A DNA stretch of 64,000 nucleotides from Rhizophagus clarus (GCA_015698045.1 BLAL01000285.1:1922001-1986000); one strand, 5' to 3'; positions 34,581 to 46,409 are shown, counted from the first letter of the stretch. Translations and numbers: made by a program. Notes: generated from the letters alone by a model not told the origin.

Positions 34581-36446
34581 TTAGCATTTTTTACATGACA
34601 CTCCTTCTTTTTCAAATTTAAGAGTTTTTAGAATCTTAAAGGCATCTTTAGAACAGGTATAAAGAGGAGAATTGTTAACATCTTCTTCTAGAACAAACCC
34701 ATCAGTATGAATACGTCTGACTTTATCTACATAGGGTTGCACTGTTTCAGAAATAAACTTTTGACCATGTGCTAGAAGAAATGGAGCAATTCTTGGATAT
34801 CCACCTTTAAAGGGATTACCTGAATTCGTAAATTGGAATCTCCACTGCTCCTCTCCTATTGTTATAATTGAATCTAATACCTCACCATCTGGAAAATCAA
34901 AAGACTTACTCGATGCTGTAAGAATCTTGTATGTTTTCTTTCTTTGGCAAAGTGCACCCCATAGTGTATTAAGAATTCTTTTAGCTACTTGGCTAGCAAT
35001 ACCACCTTGATTCTTAATTTTAAAGAGAAAATCTACATACTCTCCAAAGATTACACTGCCTCAAATTTGAGTTTCTTTTTCATAAATAAGGGCATTAGAA
35101 ACTCCATCCTGAATTAATGTAACTTGAAGGCCAAGAGCTTTGGCACGTATAAGATCAATATGAGTGTATACATTATGGTAATTATATCAAAATAATGGGG
35201 TATTCTTCTTTTCAATATTTGCACGAAATATTCCAAAATGGCTATATCCTTGATGGTTAGTAAAGTCTTTTAAAATCTGAAACTTAAAGCTGACTGCTGA
35301 ATACTAGGATAAAGACTCATTTCATCATAACTCCTTCCATATCCTTTCCAGTTATTTTGTGCCCAGATAATTTCTCCCATCATTGCTTTACTTTATCCAT
35401 TATGCTTCAAGTGCCTCAAGAGGTTCATTAGCAGGAATACCTACACTTAATTTTTCAAATAGCCAAAGAGCTATTTTCTTGATGTTCCAATCAAGTAATG
35501 ATATATCAATTGAAAGGCCCAGCTTTTTCATCTCCAGTAAAAAGGCATCTTGTTCAGCATTAATTCTGATATATGCCTTTTCCAATGATTCTTGATGTTT
35601 AGCTGGAATGAAGGAGTAGTTTTTGCTAAACTTAAGTTTTTGAAACTGCTGGACGGTAATAGACTTAATAACCTTTCCATTATATATATGAACAGTATCT
35701 TTTACTTCATTCTCCTGATAAGTTATAGGATTCTTTGGCCTTTTACATTCAAAGCTGGGATGTTTTCTATCTGGATTAAGTACAAGAGAATAGTGTCCAT
35801 TAGTAAGAGTAAGAATTATCCTTCTTTGTGCTAGACTTTTAGAAATATAGGTATGATCACCTATTACATTGATAGCAATACTTCGAGCTAATCATTCCAT
35901 TTTTTCAATACAGGCAATTGGAATAGGATCATTTCGTGCCAGATTTAGATAATCTTTAATGTATTCAGGCTTTTCAATACTTTGAGGCATATTCGAATAA
36001 GAGCTATAAGCCATTTTTAAGCACTGATGAAGGCAATCATTTGTATCACCACATCCACCTGATACTGCTGGTAAATCTCTCATATAAATGATAAAGTTAT
36101 CAAATCGCTTTGTATCACCACATCTACCTGATACTGCTAGTAAATCTCTCATATAAATGATAAAGTTATTAAATCGCTCTGGATCACCTATATTATCAGG
36201 TGGCATTTGGCTCTCATCGTAGTGGTCAAGTAGAGAGAAAAGATTTGCATCTTCTTCATTAGTAGTCCAGCAACCTGGCTTCCAATTCTTATAAGGAAGT
36301 AAGATTTGAAACTGTTTGCCTGGATATTGGGCTTTAAGTTTTTGATCAAGATTTGCAATTCTTTCTCTAGAGAACTGTCGGCCACTATACTTAACTTCTA
36401 TGATATCTGGCCTTTTTGGTAAATGACAAACTATTCTTGATAACAT
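34581..36446 (-). pseudogene. Protein-primed-type family B DNA polymerase of the Polinton-like element
   Basis: Copies the element's DNA. The palm motifs are visible in order from the 5' end of the gene: motif A YDEMSLYPS near 35310, motif B region AKRILNTLWGALCQ near 35000, and motif C RRIHTDGF near 34715. The TAA is at 34581. The N-terminal part (35892-36446) reads VKYSGRQFSRERIANLDQKL and YPGKQFQILLPYKNWKPGCW and holds a direct repeat of FIIYMRDL-AVSG-CGDT. I recall this N-terminal type from Rhizophagus polymerase-like genes. At about 620 codons it is shorter than typical Polinton polymerases, so the N-terminal exonuclease or priming region may be divergent or absent. Broken in several places. 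Confidence 0.85.
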
Positions 36447-36534
36447 TTCTTTGTAATATATAGTATTTATTTAATTACTAATTTTTCATTACTATATTTG
36501 AAAAAATAAAATAACTAGCCTTTATATTTAATTT

Positions 36535-37581
36535 ATTTCATCAAATAGACCATCCTCATCTAATAGACCATCCTCATAATCAGATTCGTATTCCTCACCA
36601 TTGCCCTCCATACATTCACGTTCATTTATTTGGCTATAGCATTCAATTATTTGTGGTTGTAATTTGCAACTTTATAGCCGGAAGGAGGATTTACAAATAC
36701 AGTTTCCTTATTCTCATTATATCTTTTTAGATAGTTGGCAAGTTCACAGCATGATATTTGCCTATCCACCTTATCATTGTATTTGATCCATTCTTTTAGC
36801 TTATCTATGGCATCACCAAATCAGGTGAGATACAGATTATCACTTCTTACAATCTTATCAAATTCCTCCAATTCAGCTAAAAGTATATCCCAGTCATAAG
36901 GATCATTTTCATCTATATATTTAGCCTAATATTGCTTGGCTACAGAATATAGCTCATCTATCATTTCATCATGTTTATGACTATCTACCCATTCCCAATA
37001 TTTGGCAGTATTCATTTTAGGCATAGGATCTGGATCGTTACAGAGTGTTTTTTGAACTGGCTTTGGTACTATACTTCTTGTGATATAGATGGTTCAACTG
37101 GTATAGACAGACCAGGTATTCCGTATGGTTCTGGCTCTATCTCTGGTTCTTGCTCTGCCTCTGATTTAGCTGAAGGTGGTATAAGAGTATTTAGTTCTGT
37201 TATGAAGTTATCTATTAGGTTTTCAATAGATTTTGAAGTGGTGGGTTGGTCTTCTGTCTCCTCTTGTTCTGACTGAGTATCCATTACTTCCTCCTGCTCA
37301 CAAACAGAATTGGGAAGTCTTTCAGGTGAAATTTCTATGAGAACTTCAGATTCTTTATAACCTTCAGGTACTTCAATATTTTTAGCTTCATCTATCATAT
37401 TCTTTTTCATAAATATGGTATAAAGATCAGCATATGTAACTGAATACCATTGGAGTTTTTTATTAGCTTTTCGGTCTCCAACTCTCTTTTGTTTAGCTTT
37501 TATTCCAAGCTCTCCTAATGCATGAGTAAATTCCTGCACAGTGGGGGCTTTTACTAGAACTGGCATATGTAGGAAACCCAA
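36535..37581 (-). pseudogene. Acidic unrecognised gene of the Polinton-like element
   Basis: The 5' segment (37069-37581) starts MGFLHMPVLVKAPTVQEFTH, has a basic stretch KAKQKRVGDRKANKK, then a long acidic run (SEQEETEDQP..., EAEQEPEIEPEPY). The 3' segment continues with EYWEWVDSHKHDEMI-like and CCELANYLKRYN sequence and an FVNPPSGYKV stretch. It lies directly upstream of the polymerase on the same strand. No family recognised. Broken. Confidence 0.45.
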
Positions 37582-37683
37582 GCTTTAATATCGTGATATA
37601 ATACAGATGAAGATTCATCTAGATATCTATTCTGGATTATATATTTTCTTTAATGAATTCGTGGACTTTATTGATATCCCTAT

Positions 37684-39053
37684 TAGTGGTTAGATCCGGA
37701 TATCTGTCTATCTGCATTTATCCAATCTGTGACAAAAAGGTTGGATATGGATAAGTTATTACAGATATCTGGCTATCCTAAATTTATCTGTGTTATCCGT
37801 AAATACAGATAAATCCATTATCTGTTATATGTAATGGATATTTTATGCTAAATAATCATTTAAAAAAAATAATAAATTTTATAAAAATTCTGAACTGCCA
37901 AAACTGCATATAGTCTTGGCATTCATTACTAATCCGATTTTTATATGATTTAGATCAGATCGGATGATCTTTTTTTTAGAGCAGCCAAGTGTTAAAAAAA
38001 CGGTTTTTAAACTGTTACCATAATATTTTATTTATTTTATTTTAAAAAAAATTTTTTTTTCATCAAAACGGTTTTTTAAACTGTTTAATTTTATTTTTTT
38101 ATTTTTTTTATTTTCCTCCTTTAGATACGGCTCCTGAAATTTGTGGGATAGTAAGTTGTGTTATGAATATAACAGTAATAGTTCTTTTAATATAAGAACA
38201 TTAACTAATGTTCTTTTCTTTTTTTTTGTGGGAATGGGCTTTTTTGTAATTGACACATGGCCCTTTGAAGTAATGTGAGGGGGGAGAATGTTAAAGATTC
38301 TTTTTAATATAAGAACATTAACTAACATTTTTTCTTTTTATAGGTACGGACTAGCTTTTATTTTTAAAGAAAGTTCACCAGTTTGAGAATTTTCTTGGCT
38401 TGGCTTGGCTCAGCTCACTTTGGCTTGAGCTAGATTTTTTTTTTTCAAGCTGAGCTGGCTTATGTGAAACATTAGCTTGTAATTTCCTTTTCATAGAATC
38501 AGTTTGTTTCAATTTCTCAATTTTGATATTTTATTTAAGAAGCAACTATTATTTATTTTTTTTTTTACTTTTAGGATGCTAGAGTCTTTGATAAACCTGG
38601 ACTTGAAGATATATAGTATGCATGAGAATTTTACTTAATTGCTTTAAAGAAATGTGTTAACATTTCTTTTTTTTTACTTTTAGAACACCAAATTCTTGGA
38701 TGAACAGTGCAGCATCTTAAAGTATATTAATATGTACTGTATATCAATAATAAAGAAAACCTAATTTTGGTTTTTGTTTTAGTGTAAAGGGTTTTATTAC
38801 AATAAATAAAATGTTAATAAAATATTGATAAAATATTTTAATACATGTATAAATTTATTGGTGATTGAAATTAAAAAAGTAAAAGATGGAATACTGAAAT
38901 TATGCTGAACCATATAAAATTTTTAAAAATATCTATAAATATCCATAAATATCTGTAAAATCTGTGAAAATTATCTGTGAATATAAATTGCTATCCGGAT
39001 ATCTGCATATCTGGATGCATATCCGGATAGGTCATCCACGGATCTAACCTCTA
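37684..39053. mobile_element. hAT-type MITE, copy C (1.37 kb, inverted relative to A, B and D)
   Basis: Complete copy: TAGTGGTTAGATC at the left end and GATCTAACCTCTA at the right end. Its two flanks do not match each other (ATCCCTAT left, TCTAGTAC right). The right flank matches the inverse of the right flank of copy B over all eight bases, which is the sign of a recombination between B and C. Confidence 0.9.
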
Positions 39054-39061
39054 TCTAGTAC

Positions 39062-40015
39062 GATGCTTGAGAATTTTCTCAGGTACATATCTTTCTGGTT
39101 GATCTCTTATTACTGAATCAGGTGGAGGCTTTTTATTGATAGAAATTACTTGCAATTCTTTTCTAGTATATGTACATCTAGATACTCCTAACCTGCCATG
39201 TGATCCATCGAGCAAATATGTAGGTGGCTGTTCAGGAGAAAGGATAAGCTTTTTAATTATACAAACTTTTGGATCCTATTTAATGTTCTCTGTTCTGAAC
39301 TTACCATGTATTTTTTTTCCAAGTACTAAAATAGGTTCAATAAGTTTGGTTCAAATTTGTGTTCCCTCTAACAGTAATTCTGTATTTTTATCGATTTTAG
39401 GTGGACTTTCTGGGATTTTAGATGGATCTCTTTGCTACTTTTCATCTACTAATCTTACTATATCATGGAAATCTTCAGACCATTCTACCGATGTCTCACC
39501 AGTTTTTAGCTCCTGTACTGTCATTCTTTTGAGAAGTGGTTCTTGTATAGCCTGAATTGCCCTTTCTGCATATGACTGCTGTCTATGATGTCCAGGTTCG
39601 CCAAACCTCATCATAACTTCAATGCTATTAAGGAAAAAATCACGTATTTGTGAGTTAGTAAATTCTGAACTGGAATCAGCTTCTAGTCTATGGGTAGGAG
39701 GTTGAATACGATCACGTCTATATATTTTAATAAATGCTTTTAATATACTATTAGCTGTCTTATTTTTAATAGGCTCAGCATCTACTCATCTTCTGGATAT
39801 TTCTACTACTACGAGAAAATAATGGTATCCCTTAGGATCTATAGGCATTTCTCTTAAATCAGACTGCTGAATAGCATTTTCTTTCCAGACGATTACTTTT
39901 GGATGTTCAGATCTTTTTTCCTTTAGAGATCTTAGATGGATATTATAATGCTCTTGATTTTTAAGAAGACATGCTGGTACCCCTGATAGATTATAAAATT
40001 TGTATTGTTTAAAAT
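39062..40015 (-). pseudogene. Polinton-type retroviral-like integrase, core and C-terminal region
   Basis: The DDE integrase joins element ends to host DNA. On the minus strand the core reads QSDLREMPIDPKGYHYFLVV (the usual first acidic motif), AEPIKNKTANSILKAFIKIY, then RLEADSSSEFTNSQIRDFF (second acidic motif) and FGEPGHHRQQSYAERAIQ (third, the E). Downstream, LGKKIHGKFRT, DPKVCIIKKLIL and PPTYLLDG are typical of the post-core region of Polinton integrases. The gene runs into hAT MITE copy C at 39061. A matching chromodomain piece is at 27925-28050. Broken copy. Confidence 0.85.
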
Positions 40016-40049
40016 TAAAGATTTACTTCTAGAATTCAAATTTGTGATC

Positions 40050-40364
40050 ATGACAGAGATATATTGTGTAAAGTGTAAATAGAAGACAGAAACCTCTTCA
40101 GAAGTTCAGGATATGACCGATAAAGGTTGATATTGAATTTATGGTGATTGTACTATCTGTGGGATGCACAAGAATACCCTTACTGATGAAAATTGGGAGG
40201 TTAAATCACATAGCAAAAGAGAAGTTTTGGATGCTAAGAAAAAGAGAAAGAAGACAGCTACAAATAAGAAGGCTAAGAAACTTGGTCTTAAGATTTTAGA
40301 TGCTAATGAAAATGTTCAGGCTTATATTAAGAAGTATTTAAGGGATGCAACGAAAGAGGGTTAA
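40050..40364 (+). pseudogene. Small zinc-ribbon protein (DUF5679-like)
   Basis: Starts MTEIYCVKCK, has a second cysteine pair (CTICG) about 30 residues later, then a lysine-rich tail (KKKRKKTATNKKAKKLGLKI). The YCVKCK...C--CG layout matches the short zinc ribbons (DUF5679) common in large DNA viruses and Polinton-like elements, possibly nucleic-acid binding. It lies divergently from the integrase. The open part of good quality is 40164-40364. Broken. Confidence 0.55.
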
Positions 40365-40442
40365 TTGAAAATATGATATGATTTATTAGTAATAAACATA
40401 ATAATAGGAAGACCAGTAGATCAATCGACCTCTCCAAATACT

Positions 40443-40697
40443 TTGAGATTACAAAATGACCAAGAAATAGAAATACCAGTTCCTACACAAGGTGATATCT
40501 CTATAAGTGAATATTTTGAGTCAATAAAATTGTATGCTATAACCCAAAATAAGGATTTGGATGATTTTAACGTTAAAATAGACTTTATTATTAGATTATC
40601 ACATGATAATACAAAGCATGTAAAAGAGTTTGGATTTGAAAAACCATTAAAAGAGATAGTTGAATATTTAGTTGGACAAAAAATATACCTGTTCTAA
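40443..40697 (+). CDS. Short unrecognised ORF near the right TIR
   Basis: 84 codons on the plus strand with DQEIEIPVPTQGDISISEYF and an acidic-basic pattern. It ends about 90 bases before the inner edge of the right TIR. The element's left end has no matching gene. It may be a small element gene or a remnant. No family recognised. Confidence 0.35.
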   Translation: MRLQNDQEIEIPVPTQGDISISEYFESIKLYAITQNKDLDDFNVKIDFIIRLSHDNTKHVKEFGFEKPLKEIVEYLVGQKIYLF

Positions 40698-40975
40698 ATA
40701 TAGGCATTGATTGATACTAGCCATTTTAGTATATCAATACTGTATGCTTCTTTAGATTCATCAAATTTTGAGATTACTACTTGGTTACTCATTGTTAGTT
40801 AGATATTTTAGTAGAAGCTTTGTTTAATTACGATTTTTTTTTCAGGTATATTTGTATGCTATTGGGAGGCATAGCCACCTCTAAGTGGTACGGCAGTCTT
40901 AGGGCAATAGGTCATCTGGTATGAGGACTGATAACTGTATATATAGGAGGTCAGATCAGGAGAGATGTTATATAT

Positions 40976-43900
40976 TAAACATGGGACCCGAAACCTCTAT
41001 GAGAATTTCTGAAAGTTTTGGGTTTCAGAATATACGAATTGAAACCTCATCCGAAACCCTAAACTATTTCCAAAACCTGAAATGAAACCTAAAACCCGAA
41101 ATCAGTTTCGGATATTCTGAAACTAATCCCAATTCCCAAAACTAATCCCAATTTCCGATACTAATCCAATATTCCAAAACTAATCCCAATATTCTGATAC
41201 TAATCCCAATATTCCGAAACTTAATCCCAATAATTTATTTCTATAAAAATGAATTGATCATCATTCGGCATATCAATGTCACTAGCTAAAAAAAGAGATG
41301 GCGTATTTGATAATCTAATTTTCGTTTCAAGAATCCAAAAAATGTAAAAATGTCAGATAGTGTACCTTCAAATTCAAAAAAACCAAAGTCTACAAACTAT
41401 ACTGGCGGACGTCCAAAAAAACCTATATGGAGGTTTTTTGAACAAGGAGAAGAGATAGATAAAGGGCATTATGTTGCGATCTGCTTGGCTTGTAAACAGA
41501 TTTTTCGACCTGGAAAATCAACAGCAATGGAAAAACATATAATTAGTAATTGTTTAGAAGTAGACCGTTTAATTCGTGAAGCTGTTATATATATGGTGGA
41601 AGCACATGAACGCAAAACATTTTCTGATGCTAATGCTAATGCTAAATGCAAAAATAATGATCAAACTACATTGGATAATTTTTATGAAAATTCAGATTTA
41701 AGTAAGGAACGAAAAGAAGATATTGATACAGCTCTTACCAAGGCATTTATGTGTTGTGGTTTACCATGGCATCTAGTTGAGCATCCATTCATCATTGAAT
41801 TGTTTAAGCAACTCAGATCAAATTACAGTCTACCAAATAGGAAGGCGCTTGCTGATACTATGTTGACACAAGAAATCTTGCGAGTTAATGTAAAGCTATA
41901 TAGGCTGCTTGAAGAAGAGAATAATCTAACACTAGGTAAGTATATGCAAAAAGTTAAATTTTTTTAAATTTACTAAATATTAATTAATTTTTTTTTTGAA
42001 TTTTAATTAAGCACTGGATGGTTGGACGAGTCCATCAGGCAAATCTCTCTGGAACTTTGTTATCCATCTCAGTAATGGATGGGATATTCTTTGGAAAATT
42101 AGTGATTTTTCAAATGAAAGTCATACTGCTGTGTTTCTTGCTCAACAAATACAGTTAATTCTTGAGGAGATCAGCATCCAAAAATTTGCAGGTATCGTAA
42201 CAGATGCTGGATCAAACGTTCATTCTGCACGAAATTTAATTTCTGGGAGATTTCCACACATTCTCAATATTCGGTGTGTTGCACATTCATTGAATCTTAT
42301 TACAAAAGATTTGATTAAACACACATTTGCAAAAAAAATTATTCAATGGTGTACAGTTATTGTGACATATTTTAAAAAGTCACATAGGCCTAAAGAATTA
42401 TTAGAATCAAAAATTTTAGAAAAAAAGATTAAAGGTGGTGGATTAAAAACATATTTGGATACAAGATGGACGACTGTTTATGAGATGTTAAATTCAATTT
42501 CACGACTTGAATTGTGTCTCAAAGAGGTATAACTTTTATTATTTAATTTTTATTCTATAATAGATAAAATTACATTGCTATTAATTTTAATTTTTTGCTA
42601 TTTTTATTAGGTTATTAATGAAAATTCTAATATTATCACAAGTGAGGCTGTGAAAACTATTATTAATTGGAAATGCGGGTTTTTTAGTGATGTTTATGAA
42701 TTAGCAAATGTTATGAAGCCTATTAGAGATACTATCCTCAGTCTTGAAAGCAGTAAATCAACGCTAGTAGATTGCTATTTTTCCTTGTCATGTCTTGGCC
42801 AATCAATTAACAAAATTCCTGATGAAAATGAAAATATTAGGTTTCGTCAGCATGCAATAAAATCTTTTAATGAACGTTTTAAAATGTATGATTTTGATGA
42901 ATATCTTTTATCATATTATATTCATCCTGGTTATAGAGGTAAAAAATATTTATTATTTAAATTTTAAATAATGATAATGAAAAAAATTAACAATATCAAT
43001 TTATAATTAATAAATAGGTTTTGGAGTAAAAGCATCCCAACTTCAAAGAATTCAAAGTGCAGCTGCGCGTATTTGGCAACAAATGTTAAAGATTTCTAAC
43101 ATTGCTGTTTACCTTAAAAAATATAATCATACCAAAAAACAATCTGCAGAAACTCTTTTGGCGCAAATTGGTGAATTTCACTTGCAAATACCACCTTACC
43201 AAACACCATATATTTCACAGGTAAATACGCCTCTTAGTTGGTGGAAAGAATGTATACCTACTCCACCCTATTTGCAACTACTTGCAGTAAAACTTTTTTC
43301 AGTTATTCCACATGCAGCTAGTTGTGAGAGGGTTTGGTCAATTTGTGGATGGATGGTTGGAAAAAGGAGAACGCGATTATTAACTGATAATTTAGAAGCT
43401 GTATCAAAAATTCATTCCTATTATATTGCCAATAGTAAGTCTAAATTACCTAATTATAGTAAAGATCGAACTGCTGATGAACTTCACACAATTTTAAATG
43501 ACGCTCATCTTTGTGATGACGAAGAATATGATGATGATTATAACGAAGATGAAATGACAAAGCTATTGACAAGTCCACCTATTGATGATGATCGGGAACA
43601 AGTTTCACCTCAGGATTTGGAAATTTTAGATGTACTTGATTTGAATTTAATGTTCAGAGATAATTCAACAGATAAGCAATTAGAATTAGATGGTCTTGAT
43701 GATTTTATTCAAGAGTTAGATAAGGAAGATGATTTTGATCCAGATTTATTGGTCCAAAACTTTAATTCATAAATCATAATTAATATACTTTATGTGATAA
43801 CATTTAAATTAGTGTGGTATTAATATAATTTTATATAATAATATTTAAATTAGTATAATATAATTTCATGTATTAGGGTTTAATTAGTATAGTATTAATA

Positions 43901-44101
43901 TAACTTCAGTATAGGATTAATAAAATTTTAAGTAAATAATATAAATTTTTAGTTATATTTTGGTACATAAGTTTCGGGATAGTTTCGGGATAGTTTCGGG
44001 TTTCAGGTTTCAGAAAATAAATGCATGTTCCAAAACTAAGTTTTGGTATATACCTAAACCTAAAGGGTTTCGGGAGGTTTCAGTTTCGTGTCCCATGTTT
44101 A
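40976..44101 (+). mobile_element. Complete autonomous hAT transposon (3.13 kb)
   Basis: Begins TAAACATGGGACCCGAAAC and ends with its inverse (GTTTCGTGTCCCATGTTTA), one mismatch in the outer 18 bases. It is flanked by a perfect 8-base target duplication TTATATAT (40968-40975 and 44102-44109). The other TIR of the host Polinton-like element shows the empty site. GAAACC/CCCGAAAC-type subterminal repeats lie at both ends. The single gene inside is uninterrupted. By structure this is the youngest and most complete element in the window. Confidence 0.95.
41350..43772 (+). CDS. hAT transposase, full length, four exons
   Basis: Cuts and pastes the surrounding transposon. Exons are 41350-41935, 42012-42526, 42611-42938 and 43018-43772. 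All introns (76, 84 and 79 bases) have GT...AG ends and the splice phases agree, giving 727 residues with no internal stop. Domains: a BED zinc finger at about residues 25-75 (CLACK...H...C), a DDE core with D198 (ALDGWTS) and D260 (IVTDAGSN), and the C-terminal hAT dimerisation region at about 545-610 with the catalytic E580 in SCERVWS. RCVAHSLNLI, the hAT CxxH-like motif, is near residue 285. A long acidic tail (DDEEYDDDYNEDE, LDDFIQELDKEDD) closes the protein. The ATG at 41350 is chosen because the basic, proline-containing leader and BED finger follow at once. It looks able to work. Confidence 0.93.
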
Positions 44102-44809
44102 TTATATATACCCAATATTTTGGTCCAAAGAGCGAAATTTCTCTTAGGACCAAATTAGGACCACTTTTTGGACCAGGATAATAGTGAAATTGACATTCCG
44201 AAAGCTTTAGAAATGTAAAATTGATACTTTTAGATCTGATCCTTTGGTCTGAGAGATTTTTCCAAAAAGTTTTATATATATAGTGTTATATATATATATA
44301 TGATGTCTGGAGTTGGATAATATTTTGGGAATTGTTTTTAGATCATTAGACCACACTAATGTTGTATATGATTTTGCCTTTATTTCATTGTTTTAATGGT
44401 TATTTGATATGTTTTTTGGTCTGAGAACTGGTCTGAGGATGGTCTGAGGAGTATATATAGGAGGTCAGACTAGAGGATATAGCATTTATCTATGGTATTG
44501 TTAGAATTGTGTCATAAAGACGCTGAAAGGCTAACTGGATAGGAGATCAGGTATGGTTCCACCACGGAGGGGTGGATGTATTAGAGGTGACAGAATCGTC
44601 TCATCCTAGGCATTCATTGCTCAGGCTTACCGATGTTGTAATTTTTTATTTAATATAGTCATATATATAGTGGCCTGTTAAATTTGTATTATAATTTGCC
44701 TTAGACTTTCAGATACCTAATTTTTTTAATAATATTAATTTATTTAATATAAATTTAATAAAAAATGTATTTTTTTTTTAAAATATTGCAAAATCTACCT
44801 TTACTATAT

Positions 44810-46385
44810 GAACATTTGAAAAATCTTTATTAAAATATCCCATATGAACTCTTCTAAGAAAATCTTTTAAAACAAAATTTTTTATCAAAGAATCCAATAT
44901 GAACCCTTCTATATGAACTCTTAGAAAATCTCAAGAAAAATTTTTTTATCAGATGTTTCATATGAACTCTTCCTATATGAACTTTTAGAACTCTCAAAAA
45001 AAAATTTTCTATCAGATATCCATATAAACTCTTCCCACATGAACTCTTAAAAAATCTCAAAAAATTTTCTATTAAAGAATCCCATACAAACTCTTTCCTT
45101 ATGAATTCTTAGAAAATCTCTTAAGAAAAATTTTTCTATCAGATATCCAACAAACCTTTTCCATATGAACTCTTAGAAAATCTCAAAAAAAAAAATTTTT
45201 CTACCAAAGAATCTCATATAAACCCTTTCTATATGAATTCTTATAAAATCAAAAAAAAAAATTTTTATCAGATATCTCATACAAAACTCTTAGAAATAAA
45301 AAAAAATCTATTTATCAAAAATATCCCATATGAATCTTTTTCATATGAACCCTAAAAAATTTTACAAAAAAATTTCCTATCAGATATCCCATATGAACCC
45401 TTCCCATATGAACTCTTAGAAATCTCTCAAAAAAAAATTTTCTATTAAAGAATCCCATGCGAATCCTTTTCATATGAACTCTAAAAAATTTAACAAAAAT
45501 TTTCTATGATATTCCATACAAACTCTTCTTATACGAACTTTTAAAAAATCTCTTAAAAAAAATTTTCTATCAAAGATATCCCATACGAATCCTTATCATA
45601 TGAACACTTGAAAAATTTTATTAAATATTACAAATTCTTCCTAACACTAACTCTAAGAAAATCTCTTAAAAAAAATTTTCTATCAAAGAATCCCATATGA
45701 ACCCTTTCTATATGAATTCTTAGAAAATCTCTCAAAAAAAAAATTTTTTATTAAAGATATCCTATACGAATTCTTTCCATATGAACTTTTGAAAATACAA
45801 ACTCTTTTCATATAAACTCAGAAAATCTTAAAAAAAAAATTGTCTATTAGATATCCCATACAAACTCTTAGAAATCAAAAAAAAATCTATTTATAATCTT
45901 AGAAAATCTCTCTCAAAAAAAATTTCCTATCAGATTCCATAAACTCATAAGAACCCTTTCCATATGAACTCTTAGAAAATCTCACTCAAAAAAATTTTCT
46001 ATCAAAGAATCCTATACGAATCCTTTCCATACAAACCCTAAAAATTTCACAAAAAAATTTTCTATCAGATATCCCATACAAACTCTTCCTATATGAATTC
46101 TTAGAAAATCTCAAAAAATCCTATACGAACTCAGAAAATTTTGCAAAAAAATTTACTATCAGATATCCTATACAAACTCTTCTTATACAAACTTTTAGAA
46201 AATCTCTTAAAAAAATTTTCTATCAAAGATATCCAACAAATCTTTCCTATATGAACTTTTAGAAAATCTCTTAAAAAAAATTTTCTATCAGATATCCCAT
46301 ATAAACTCTTTCCATACAAACTCAGAAAATAAAAAAATATTTTTCTATCAGATATTCCATATGAACTCTTCCCATACAAAAAAAT
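44810..46385. repeat. Satellite array, CATATGAACTCTTAGAAAAT type, about 1.6 kb
   Basis: Many degenerate tandem units run through it. A typical unit reads CCATATGAACTCTTAGAAAA, then TCTCAAAAAAAATTTT, then CTATCAGATATCC. The unit is roughly 60-65 bases, often with a second CATATGAACTCTT half-unit. Same family as 13080-13470. Short open frames here are repeat artefacts. Confidence 0.85.
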
Positions 46386-46409
46386 ATTTTAAAACATCAT
46401 TATTGAAAA

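Larger units (their letters stand above)
24783..44627. mobile_element. Polinton/Maverick-like element, fossil, with nested insertions
   Basis: Long terminal inverted repeats (about 0.75 kb each without their insertions) enclose a virus-like gene set. In order these are an SF3 helicase, a chromodomain piece, an unknown gene, Gag plus retropepsin-like, packaging ATPase, three or four small genes, family B DNA polymerase, an unknown acidic gene, integrase and a zinc-ribbon gene. About 5.8 kb of the present 19.8 kb is later insertions (at 25301, 26811, 37684 and 40976), leaving roughly 14 kb of original element. It is broken: most long genes carry small breaks, a dozen or more in all, besides the insertions and an internal inversion. 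The outer 200 bases of the two TIRs differ at about one position in ten, so the insertion is not recent. The ends are placed at AGCCC/AGGCT by TIR comparison. I could not confirm the 6-base target duplication expected of the family. Confidence 0.85.
40784..44627. repeat. Right terminal inverted repeat of the Polinton-like element, interrupted
   Basis: Inverse of 24783-25713. The inner part is 40784-40975, then a 3.1-kb hAT transposon interrupts it, then the outer part is 44110-44627. The innermost bases hold an inverted ATGAGTAAC, the same start context as the helicase gene in the left TIR, here followed by a different short frame on the minus strand. Confidence 0.9.

Noticed and set aside
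36971-37276. Plus-strand 101-codon frame
   Set aside because: Antisense shadow of the acidic minus-strand gene at 36535-37581.
39136-39555. Plus-strand 139-codon frame
   Set aside because: Antisense shadow of the integrase region, which has clear motifs on the minus strand.
24777-44633. A 6-base target duplication at the ends of the Polinton-like element
   Set aside because: Candidate flanks (AGTTGT/TGTTGT, offset from the best TIR ends) match imperfectly and only if the boundary is moved outward, so it was not claimed.
44810-46385. CRISPR-like array
   Set aside because: Units are degenerate tandem repeats without distinct spacers, in a eukaryotic AT-rich context.
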